NCBI GenBank assembly: GCA_014338405.1
Contig: JTDE01022215.1
Location: 32,079-96,078, forward strand
Source of the DNA: Paragonimus skrjabini miyazakii
Taxonomy: Eukaryota > Platyhelminthes > Trematoda > Plagiorchiida > Troglotrematidae
Direction of reading: 5' to 3'
Length of the DNA: 64,000 bases
Shown: positions 47,739-58,100 of the stretch, piece by piece
Numbering within the stretch: the stretch's first letter is position 1
How the letters are laid out: every line of letters begins with the position of its first letter
Position numbers and translations under genes: made by a program
The notes under the pieces: generated by a model
What the model was told of the DNA's origin: nothing
The model's input: only the letters and a program-made list of their open reading frames with translations
Database searches by the model: none

Positions 47739-49411
47739 GTAAGCTCTACAAGCTAGTTGAGGATTTACCGAAGTATTTTTTATGTGGAGAGTCGGAGAGG
47801 ATGTGTACGCTTGACTGCGGTCATGCGGCAGTCTATACGTGGATCATGCCAAAGCACTGAACCTTGAAATCGATAAGTGTGTGAATGAGGAATGATTGTT
47901 ATCCACAACGATTTCGTCGGCAAAATATGTGCACGTTTTCACATGGGGCTTAACAGCGAAATTGATAAAACATGCGCAGATAACTCGACCACATCAGGTC
48001 AGAATTTTTATGGTTTTGTCCAAGAGCGTGAAGTCGTTTTTCAAAATAGCCGCAAAAACTGATAGACTACGACCGATGAGGAAGTAGTTTGGAATAAGTA
48101 ACTCTTAAATCATGGTGACGAGAAGCAGACGGTTCACTGAACCAAACCGCATAAAATGTCAGTCTCCTAACCGTCACAGTGGTATGAAAATTTAAGTGCA
48201 TTTTGTGACATAACGTAATTTTTAACTATTTCTATGTTCTTGATCTGAAACAAGACTAACCTTGAATATATAAGCTCTTGTGCAGCTCTACGGGTTGCTG
48301 ATAATGATTGGTCAAAACAAATGAAATGAAAAGTCACTCGCCGTGAGATGTCAGCAATTGAGGGTTGTTACCCATTCGAACCAGGAAAAATTATTGCGAA
48401 AGAATTGAAATAGAATTGTCTTTCTGACTTAAGTCAAGAAAAACTTCATCGGAATGCCTGAAAAAACACCCTGCTCTTGGTGTAGTATCACTTATATAAA
48501 CTAAAAACAGGAAAGATAAAAAGGTTACCGCTTTGGCTGTATGAAAGCTGACTGATACATTTGAGGATATAACCTTATACTGGTCTCTGTTTGTGGAGTA
48601 GTCTACCGGCAGATCATAGAGCTTGTTTAGATTTGGCAGTCGAGTACGAGGCGACAAAGGGTTGTTCAGTCTATTTAATTGAGAGCAAAGCTGTGAACAA
48701 AGAAACATGACGCGTGGCCTTGTATCATATGTTTAGGATTGATGAAGTGAAGTAAACCAGAAAACAATGTGGTATATCTAGTCGGTCTTATACGCCCACA
48801 AGCATATCGATGAGGGCCACTAATCATCATCTAAGCAGTCACTTTTTTGAAACTCCTTCAAGTTCGCAGAAAGATACGCTAGTGATAGTTGAGTGGAGAA
48901 GCAGTTTTGAAAGTAAAATTTTCCCTGAATTCCTTCAGCAGTCGAAGTGTTTGATAAACAGACGCATTGCGTAAATATATCAACTAATATATGAGCTGCT
49001 TAATTTGCGCAGTGCTTGAGGGTAAGTTGTAAAATTTTAAATTATCCAGCAACGTTGCTGTTTTTATATTTGGGGGGCTGCATTAAGTATGTCGTTGTCT
49101 GGAACCATGTCAAGGTTTGGTGTCACGCCGTTACCAAAACCGAAAAGAATTTGAAAGATAACGGCAGCCTTGCAAGTTAACTTGTCAATGCTAGCAGCCT
49201 GATGATTTCAGATGGAACTGGTACAAGTCGCTCGTTTCAAGGACAGCTATAATCCCCCATTATTTCTTAAGATCAGGAATTGCTTATGAGAATAAGAGGT
49301 TCAGTCGGTTCATTTCAATCCTAGTATTTTTTTTAACAAATTGTTAACTACGCCATGTTTTCATTATTGTATATACGGTTAACAGTCTTCCGAATTTTCC
49401 ATTTGTTTTAG
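47739..49411. other. intron 8
   Basis: I see nothing supportable in it. It ends in TTTGTTTTAG, the acceptor at 49402-49411. Confidence 0.5.
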
Positions 49412-49605
49412 ATACAGGCCACGTTTGGGATGGCAATGTTCAACAATTCACCGAAAACACAAATCCTGTTTACTTCATACTGACTAGCGTCATATCTTTG
49501 CTTTATATTATTGTCTATCGATTCATGTGGAATCGCGTGCCACTTGCATCATCCTGGTTTGTTCGCTTATCAGCTGATTTGGTAGAGTATGACGTGGACC
49601 CACCG
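49412..49605 (+). CDS. Ig-like receptor, transmembrane exon
   Basis: The 194-bp exon enters in phase 1 and leaves in phase 0 at CCACCG/GTTAGT. It encodes a short linker (DTGHVWDGNVQQFTENTN), one strongly hydrophobic helix (VYFILTSVISLLYIIVY) and a basic stop-transfer RFMWNR, then the start of the cytoplasmic tail. The positive-inside rule fits a type I membrane protein. The switch from phase-1 to phase-0 splicing at this point is common where ectodomain modules end. Confidence 0.85.
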
Positions 49606-49744
49606 GTTAGTTTATCAAACTTTTTAATTAACCAAAATAATCTTTTAAAATTAAAACGCGCACGGTTAGAATTAGGGTGATATCAAGTTGAGTGAAAGGA
49701 CATTGGTGTATGAGAGCAATCACATTGATTTGCTTATATAACAG

Positions 49745-49895
49745 AGCCGTGGATCATTGTTTTTGAAACTTCACAGAGAAAACCGTAAATTCCGTAGGTC
49801 AAAAATTGCAATGGAATTGCTTGCGCAATCTAAATTGATAACTACTAAGTCAACTGAACAGACTATGGCCAATTTGGATCGTTTATACCTTATCA
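49745..49895 (+). CDS. Ig-like receptor, cytoplasmic exon a
   Basis: The exon follows ATAACAG in phase 0 and ends at TC A/GTAAGT in phase 1 after 50 codons. It is highly basic at the start (LKLHRENRKFRRSKIAM), as expected just inside the membrane. The intron before it is only 139 bp, whereas ectodomain introns are 1.5-11 kb. No catalytic motif is visible. Confidence 0.75.
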
Positions 49896-50416
49896 GTAAG
49901 TGGGACTGCATGTGGCCACTGGAGAGTTGGAAACACGGAAAAATTATTTTATGTTGGCAGATATGAATTAGTAGAGCAAACGGCTATCTACTCGCGTGTA
50001 GTAGAACAGCCCTACTAGTGTGTTGGATGTTGCAGCTAGTTAGAATCAGCGTGTATTCACTGTGTTGGTAAACCGGATGGACGATACAGAATACGGTTAA
50101 AGGGTATGTTGTCATCATTATATTGATACTGACTGGCACCAGAAGATGGAGAAAAAAATTTCTGTTCGATATCGTCCACTTTCCAATTTGAACACTTGCC
50201 ACTACTGGTTTCAACGTAGCGCGTATACGACACAATAATGCGTAAACCAGCTAATCGTCTTGTCTCTTCTGACCGATGGATGTGTATGCACAAGCACAGT
50301 AACTTCTGTCCTGCAAATTTGCCTATCCGGTGCTGCAGTGAAATTGCACTTATTCGTTAATCACCTCACTGAAGATCTGTGTGGACATCCCTTACAATTT
50401 ATCAAACCTATTCCAG

Positions 50417-50626
50417 TGGATCACGTTGAGGGCTAGATGCGAAAGAGTTTACGTACATAAACAACGAGCAAATTGTCACTGTAGTTCTATAAAGTTTACA
50501 CGAGTAAAGAACATTTACAGGTTAAAGAAAGCTGAGAATGTTTACGTTTATCTGAATGTGCGTTGGAAAGTTGGGGAAGGAAATAAACGTTGGATAACAA
50601 TTTTGGTTTCAGAAGCTTCTGATTGA
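50417..50626 (+). CDS. possible alternative terminal exon of receptor
   Basis: An AG acceptor (ACCTATTCCAG) in phase 0 opens a 69-codon frame, WITLRARCERVYVHKQ to a stop at 50624-50626, followed by AATAAA at 50661-50666. Phase 0 matches the donor of the transmembrane exon (49605) but not that of exon 49745 (phase 1), so it could only be used by skipping the latter, giving a receptor with a short basic tail. The residue pattern (VYVYLNVRWKV) looks protein-like, but there is no family match. It could also be a chance frame within the intron. Confidence 0.35.
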   Translation, partial: WITLRARCERVYVHKQRANCHCSSIKFTRVKNIYRLKKAENVYVYLNVRWKVGEGNKRWITILVSEASD

Positions 50627-51800
50627 CAAGAAATGTTACAGGACCATGAACACAGCAGAAAATAAACCATCATCTGTTATGAATATTACAGACTAGTTTC
50701 TACACAGCCAACAACACAGTCGACCAACAGCAACAGTTAAAAGTTGAGAGTATTCTTGTCCAATCGTAACTATTATTTCTGAAGACTGTGTTTAGTATTC
50801 TGAATTTATGCACCAGGTCTGTATTCAAAGTTATCTACTGATAACGCTGATATGAGTAAACTCTCGTAGGTAGTTTCAACTTGGATGCATTTAGATATAA
50901 ATTCATAGCTCTGTGCAAAATAAACGATTCAGGTGATGTTTAGCTTTAGTGAATTACCCTTAAGATGGCTAACTGGGGGCAAGCAAAACATCATTTCCTA
51001 ATGAAAGATGAGAATCCCAAACAGCTGACATAGCGTCTCCTGTAACACAACGATAGCACACTAAAAACAATCTCAAATTATATAGGCCACCTGAATAATA
51101 TGATAAATGAAGTGCCTTGACCGGCTTTCTGGTAGTTCGTTGTAGTTTCGTAATAAAATTAAAGGGCTCCACAAAACAATAACAGAAAATTTGAATATTT
51201 AGCTCAACGTGAAGATGTAATTCCAAGTTAAGTATAAATAAAAACTATGAGCGATACGCTTCAAACAACCGAATGAGTATTCTAGTGGTCAAAGTAGCTT
51301 CCATGGTCACTAATGCGCAGCCAGAACGGAGACTAAGGTCTGTTGAAACAATCATTTCTGTGTGGCCAACCTTCTGCCCCAAAGAAGATAGTCGATGCAT
51401 GTCGTGTGAAAGAGGTTTATCAAATTTGGTTTGGTTCAGCGGGGTGGCAGCTGGTTGTCAGTAAGACAAAAATGTGCAACGTTCATATTACATTCCCCAT
51501 CAATGTAGCCATCAGATATTCATCTAGTTGTTTGTACCAATAACTTGAAAACCCGTAGGATTTAGGGCGTAAGTGAATTCGCGTGGCACACCACCAGTCG
51601 TGAGTTACTAACAATAACATACACTCGTGGTTCTAACACTGTGAGGACCGTCTTGAAGTAATCGGTGAGCAGTATGAAGGAAGGATTATCCATTTCTTAC
51701 ATTCTGTTTCATGTCCAGGACAAAATAGGTATGTTGGCCAGTAGCTTTAGATAGTTCTAGAAGGCACTGTCATCGATCACATTCATTCAATCTTCTTTAG

Positions 51801-52053
51801 CAACCGGCAAATCAGCGCTGTACAAAGAATACAATGCTAGATGTCAGATCACAGTGCGAATCACAATTAAGTGCCGGCATAACAGTTCACGTTTAGGTCT
51901 TTGTTATTATCCCGGTAATCGACGATATCGTTATCAGCTAGCTTTTAACGAGCTTGTCGCTATCGCTTTCTTCAACGGAGGGCAACACTATGTGCTTCGT
52001 CTGGACTTCGAAAAACGTGCATTTCCAAGGGATCAGGTCCAAGAAATCGTCAA
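51801..52053 (+). CDS. Ig-like receptor, cytoplasmic exon b
   Basis: The exon follows TCTTCTTTAG in phase 1, matching the end of exon 49745, and leaves in phase 2 at GTC AA/GTGAGC. Its 84 codons read TGKSALYKEYNARCQITV, then a run LGLCYYPGNRRYRYQLAF and HYVLRLDFEKRAFPRDQ. Alternating hydrophobic residues suggest beta structure. I do not recognise the domain. Reading through the donor would give a stop one codon later. Confidence 0.75.
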
Positions 52054-52231
52054 GTGAGCATGAGAACGCCAAGGGAAACTTCTAAGTCGCTAGAAAAGCA
52101 ACGTGAAACATTTTCTGATATCACCGTTGCATATCACTACAACATAAGTCAATCTTGGCGCAGCCTCTTCAACGACGGTCGCAGCTGTCTAAATTCATTT
52201 GCCAAAATCGAAACACGATATTGGTTTTCAG

Positions 52232-52516
52232 TATATGTGCAAACATTAAAGATTCTTCCGATTACGCTTCCGATCGACTCTTGAAACTTACTACCTTGGG
52301 GAGCTTGGGGCTCTCTTTTAAGAGTTTGCCCAGAATACCCGCTGTAAACAAACCATCACAGCGTGGCACCATTTTCCTTGACCTTCAAGTCACACGAACA
52401 CCTTACAATGAATCTAGAATTCTTTTAAAAGATAACATTCCATTTACCCTAGCTGTCGACTGTGAATATGTAAATCCGGGTATTCACTCGACATGCTTCT
52501 TCCATGTAGCTGTCCA
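52232..52516 (+). CDS. Ig-like receptor, cytoplasmic exon c
   Basis: After a 178-bp intron, the acceptor TTGGTTTTCAG enters in phase 2, matching the previous exon. The frame runs 94 codons to GTC CA/GTGAAT (phase 2). The central part, GTIFLDLQVTRTPYNESRIL and PFTLAVDCEYVNPG, has the look of an intracellular beta-sandwich, with no motif I can name. The donor is mediocre; GTAAAT at 52470 (phase 0) is a shorter alternative. Confidence 0.7.
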
Positions 52517-52931
52517 GTGAATCAATCATATACAAATCAGCTGACCTGCTGGCTCGAAAAAGTACGTGTAACTTGCTACAAAAGTATAACTACAAACGTT
52601 ATGTAAATGTCTGATGTCTCCCAGTGGCGACAAATGACAGCAACAAGCTATGTCTTGAAACAAGATAATGTAAGCTATTCACAAGTGAAACATTATATCG
52701 ATAAATATGTAGATAAAATTCAGGCGTTGGGTTGAAAGGAAATAAATACTTTTAAGTCCTCAAGATCCACAAGTTGCAAAGTTATAATAGTGTAAAACAC
52801 TTTCACTTAAATTCCAAAAATAGCCCAGTAGAGTTAAGTAATCACCAGTATTGAAACCGCAAGGTAATCGCCCTAGTTTTTTGTAGATAAATGTTTTTGA
52901 TCTAACTATTGTGTGAACTCATACAGGCAAG

Positions 52932-53454
52932 TATTCGGTGTTTTCTTAATCCATTCCAGTGTGATGCACATCTACTTATCACGGAAACGCTCCTTGGACG
53001 GAACGATTTTGCATACTTTTGCGATCTGATTGGCGAATTTGATGTGACACAGAAAATGTGCGTTCTTGTTTGGCAAAAAGCGAAACCTAAACGAGATTCC
53101 ATTCTTGAGGCATCCCATCCACGTGACCTTTTGTTTAAAACGAGGTCGTTAGACATTGATGAAACTGAAACTGTTTCTGAAAGTTTGTCGTTTGAAGAAA
53201 GTCATGAAACGTTTTGGAATCGTGACTCTACACCAAAACAGCCTCCTGTAGAAACTCAATCGGAAAGGAGAAGGTCGATCATGATTACGGGTGTTGAACG
53301 ACCGTCAGGTCGATTATCACTTGTAGTCGGAAAAAACGTTTCCGACCCCAGAAACCTAGATACACGCATTCGGAGATTGTCTTTATTAACCACGGATGGT
53401 ACGTTATTTGATGAACCAACTGACGATATTGAGATGCGGAGCACCATTTCCTGA
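52932..53454 (+). CDS. Ig-like receptor, terminal cytoplasmic exon
   Basis: The last exon is 173 codons plus a TGA at 53452-53454. Phase 2 continuity requires the AG at 52930-52931 (GGCAAG/TATTCGG); the better acceptor ACAG five bases upstream (start 52927) gives phase 0 and would pair with the alternative donor at 52470. The first third (CDAHLLITETLLGRNDFAYF, DVTQKMCVLVWQKAK) seems folded. The rest is acidic and Ser/Thr-rich, probably disordered, with two basic kinase-type sites, RRRS and RRLS, that could be phosphorylated. No canonical AATAAA is evident in the next 150 bases. Confidence 0.75.
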
Positions 53455-54493
53455 ATTGGAACTATCGGATATTTCCTATTGTTTGATTGGTTGCATAAAA
53501 TACTCAGTTAGCCAAATGAATTTTTTTCAGTACTTCTCAATATAAATTAAAAGTTACTGTTTCTGTGTTAGTTAATAAGAAAAACAATTATTTCCAAAAA
53601 TGTAATTTGCAAAAAAATACCTCTTTTGCATGAAGTCGCTTATTTCTGTTGAAAAATTGTTCCGTTTTAATGTACCGAAATCAAACTAATCGCATTGCAT
53701 AGACGGTGATTTTACAAAAGGGTCGACACTGCGATAAAGAGAGCATAGTTGTGACATGAGATTAATCAACGTCAAGCAAAAATCAAGAGGTCACTTGAAC
53801 GATGAGTCTTGCTTCGTCTTTCATTGGTTTAATCCGTGGGTAAAAATCGATACGTCATTGCGCTCCATTGCGAAACCGGTAGATTAAACAAATTGGGTTG
53901 TTTCGTAAACAGAATCCATCAGCTGTGACTTGACCCGTCAGTTCCACTATTTAACCGAGCTGGTGACGCGTACGAACGCGTTCAGCTCGAGCTCTTGCGG
54001 TAAGCACAGTCGATTTGCAGAAAAAGTTTTGAAATATATATGCAAGAGAAATTTGCGTAGGTAGGCACTACTTTTTAGACGTGTACGTAGTAATACCAAC
54101 TGAGACTAACTAATACTTGTCAGATATAAGTATTTACCATCAACATAAGTTAACATTCACCCCATTGTTTCAGCTACCGTAATGCCTTCACCTAGAAAAC
54201 CGAAATATATGGCTTGTTGTTTGTTCAGATTTTGGACGCCTCCCTGTAAAAATCTTTCCGGGTAACCACTTTGTTGAGATAATTCAATAACAAGCTTGCA
54301 CAAAGTATATGATAACATTTCATTACATTTGTACAAGCATACTTTTCAGACATTTCTATCTACGTAGCACAATTGACGAACAGTTCGATTACATCACACG
54401 AGTATAGTTGACTGCAGTTTTCCATGTGAACAAACAGCGAAACATCATTGGATACATCAGACTACCATACATTGCTGACTTCGCTGGTCGATT

Positions 54494-55126
54494 TTGTTTG
54501 AAAGAAACACTGACGACAGCCATTTTTTACTACTCATGCATGTACAGATAATAGTATCTACCGGAAAAAGCCCTACAGATATGCCCGAATCTCTGACCAA
54601 ATATTCTTATTGTTTCACACTGTACTGCGTCGCTAATAATTGGTCGGACGCACGGAATCCAAGAACAGCTGCCAGTGCTAAGGAGATCATGAGCTGGAGG
54701 CAGTGTTTGGAGACTGTATGCTTACACCGTGTGAAGCGTGTCATTAAAGAGGTTGCCCAAGCACTGCTGCCAGCGGAAATGAAAACACGTCAGGCACACA
54801 AAACGGCGGTTTCGTTCACTGTAGTGTACATTCGAATAACTTGCAAAACAAGTCCGACAGTGGTACCGCGACAAAACCAAAGGCTGAAATTCGTTTGGGG
54901 ATTGAAACTTTCTGACGTTTTGAAGGGCGTCTTGGATGTGGTCGCGATGGTAGGAAACAGGATCAAATGTAGGAAGCTGGCTATCCTGCGGAAGTTGGTG
55001 AACGACAAGATGAGGACGGTGCTGAAATCAGCCCGGAATGTCCTGCAAAGAAAGTGTGCGGCAGTTGAGAAGGCGCTGTCAGCTGCGCTTGTCTCGCGGC
55101 CGACCGCCCGCCAGGAGGTGATATGA
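54494..55126 (+). pseudogene. unidentified 211-codon frame in GC-richer patch
   Basis: This is the longest stop-free + frame outside RTE. The product is Lys/Arg/Val-rich with no motif. The frame shifted by one base over 54770-55200 has three stops that could each arise by C-to-T change from CGA, CAG or CGA, and otherwise reads a hydrophilic, Gly/Asp/Glu-rich sequence (ECPAKKVCGS, RPPGGDMTVPRRPAWTTS), so the ancestral frame may be that one. I take it as a possible decayed retrogene of unknown origin. Confidence 0.25.
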
Positions 55127-58100
55127 CAGTTCCAAGGAGACCTGCTTGGACAACGAGCGGAGATCGTGTAATCGCCGGGATTATTGGACAGGACTTTATC
55201 TAAGCTGCTGTCTCAACTTCTAAGCAGTTATTGATGACAGTTTGTCGGGGGTCTCTCGAAAGTTGCTGACAACCATGCCTACATTATTCACTTCCTCAGA
55301 CGGAAGGATATTTATGAACTCGCGGAAACGACATGAAATTTGGGAGCTATGCTTGTAGTTATATTGAATTTGTACAAGTATACGGGTAAGAAAACTAGAA
55401 AGAGAAGCACAATGTGATAGAGCAGCTGGCGTTGGATGTGGCGGTGCTGAGATCAACCTTCGCGAGTGAGAGTGACAAAGGAGCTTCGCCAGCTGTAGGG
55501 ATAATGCTCACCGGTAGATAGAGTGCTGTAACAGAAAGCCTAGAAGGTTTGAAATAAAGTACTTTCAAATTCCTCGTTTTTGGGTGGGTCAAATGAAACT
55601 GCGAACGATTGAAGGGAGTGCCATGCATATGTGTTGAGGCTAACGGGATGGCCAGTATATCGGTTGTTCGTAGAGTGGGGAACAGCGCTAATACACCGTT
55701 GAGGATGGTTGGAAACGTTGGAAGACCTAACCTAGTAGTTTATGATATGGAAGAATGCATAGTACCTACTGGCATTCAAATCGTGAAACATCGTTTCGGA
55801 TTTCCATTCTTGTTACTGGCAGGTTACAATCTGGTCAGAGGTTCGTAAAAAGGCAGAATTCTTGATGAGCGAACTTTAAGGTCAGTTTAAGTGCATGCCT
55901 TTTGAGTTATCCGGGGCATCGTTAAGATTCTGAAGTTTGATTATTTGTATAATATCGCAGTATATGACAATGATAATTCGCTGTATAGCAACGAGGAATC
56001 GGAGCATATCGTCCACCCATATTTTGCCTTAAAATAAATTCAGAACTACACACTTTGAATTAATGTCAATAAGTTACTACTCGGATTGCTATCGCAGGCG
56101 TTACTAAGCCACATGCCTAGTCAAAGTAACTTCAAGCTATTGCCAGAAGTAATATCGCTTACAGTGTCCTCTGGTTCAAATTCTAGATGCAATATTTTCT
56201 GGGTAGACCCCGGGTACTAAAATCAGTTCATGAAAATTTTTATTTCGTATTTTCATCACTGTACTAACCCCTTCATAAAAATGTGGAAACTGGGTAGATC
56301 GATTATACGTAAAGAAAGTTCACACAAATGAAACCAATGACAGTGTAACTTTTGAATAGATGAGAAGCCTTGACTGGAGCACGGATGTCAGTAAGTGTGG
56401 CGATGGGAAGTACCCAAACCGAAAGAGAATGATAAGATATACTAACATAGACCTAATGCAAGCAAGACAGAAGTACATTTGGGAAGAAATATGTGACAGT
56501 TATCTTGACGCCAGACAATTGGAGACCGTACCCGTTAGATCAATTTTTTCAGGTGACGACGGACCAGAAGCCTATGGAGGGTATCAGGAATGAAAAAGAT
56601 TTGGAACACAAATCAGTTTGCTGGATATTGCATTGACAGTGATAAGATGTTACGATCAATCATGTATCCTAGTGTAGAAGTTGAATCCTTGACTTGACTT
56701 TATTATCGCAATCAATCGAAGAACTTCCGAGGACGAAATTCAGGAGTTAACTGCTCGGTAGTGGAACCAAGCAGAAAGCATTAGTCCATTTGTGGATTGA
56801 AGACAAGATCATGATGAAGGTGACCGACGCTCTGGTAAAAGAGTGACGATTCCAACAAACGCTGATTAAGAGAGACTAAAAATAATCGATTTCAAATTGT
56901 GAATTGGTTTAAATAGCGTAGGCACAATAATCTCACACTGTGACGATATCAGCTTCTACGCAATAGCCTTCCGAGAAAATGGAGGAAGGAACTGGCAACA
57001 ACGACAGTTATGAAATAATATACATGAATACGACCTACCTAAGCAAGGAGCAAACTAACAGAAGATTGAAGGCGATGTGACGGTATACGTGACTACTTGA
57101 CAAAAATATTATTCGCTGGAAGCCAACAGGTTGGGGGTTTAACAATCGTTGAAGCCTAGTGATATTCTGTCAGTACGATCAGCTAGTCATTTAGTTAAAA
57201 TGGTTATACTAATCGACTTGAACAGAGATCACTTAAATGTTGGTCAAATTAAATCACTAGCTCGACAGATCTGTTCGTGACCGGATCTAAATTCCAGCAA
57301 CAAAAACATTGTATGAAACTTTAATTCACCATAAAATTAAAATAGGGCCGTTTGTCAAGACAGTCACCTCTCATGAAACTGTATGCATGCAGGTCATTGC
57401 AGACCGATTCTCGACAAGTATTACATTCTGGTTTTACCGGATTACTGTTCACAATCATAGGAGATATTTCCTATAGCTTGCCGTTCCATTTCATTTGTCA
57501 ACAAGCTATCCGTTATTTGTTTCATTCGAACAGGAATTTCACGGTTGTTCGTGACGAACAATGGATCTCACTTCTACTCTTTTGAAGTGAAGGTATGGTT
57601 AGACAGCACAAGGTGTTGACATCTGCGAATGGCGTCTTTCCCTTTATGATCTATAAATACTGCTGAAAATGTGTTGAAAACGTTTAATCTTGTTGTGAGC
57701 TCTGCTGATCTCGAAATATTTACTGAATCTTGTTTTCATCGATATCTTTTTGCATCAATACAAGAAAGTAGTCCAACGGATAATTAACAAGAGTCTGGTG
57801 ATGTCATTTAAATTCTGATGCCTGAGAAAACCTGTTCAATGTTTGGATTCTACAGGGGTGATATAATGTCCTCAGGACGATTTACGACCAAACGTGGAAC
57901 TCGTCATTAGCAACAGTAGAAATGTATGAACCAACATGATGGTTCAACTCATCGGGGACATGATGACCACAAAATATAACGAAGCAGTGAGAACAAGACA
58001 GTGAATGAAGCTGAATATTCCGTACCCTAAGAGTCCGATGAGTCAAGCAGACCAACACAATCGATCAACTTGGATGCAGATGGGATGAGGTTTAAGCTGA

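Noticed and set aside
49984..50235. Extra cytoplasmic exon between 49895 and 51801, + strand pieces such as CVGKPDGRYRIRLKG and DTDWHQKMEKK
   Set aside because: The two pieces are in different frames with no intron-sized gap between them, and the flanking exons already join in phase 1.
51801..53454. Tail as a PLAT, C2 or polycystin-type domain
   Set aside because: Beta-rich look only; none of the diagnostic residues of these families could be aligned by eye.
56360..56593. 77-codon frame as a coding exon
   Set aside because: Begins just after a stop, lacks a phase-consistent acceptor and donor, and shows no known domain.
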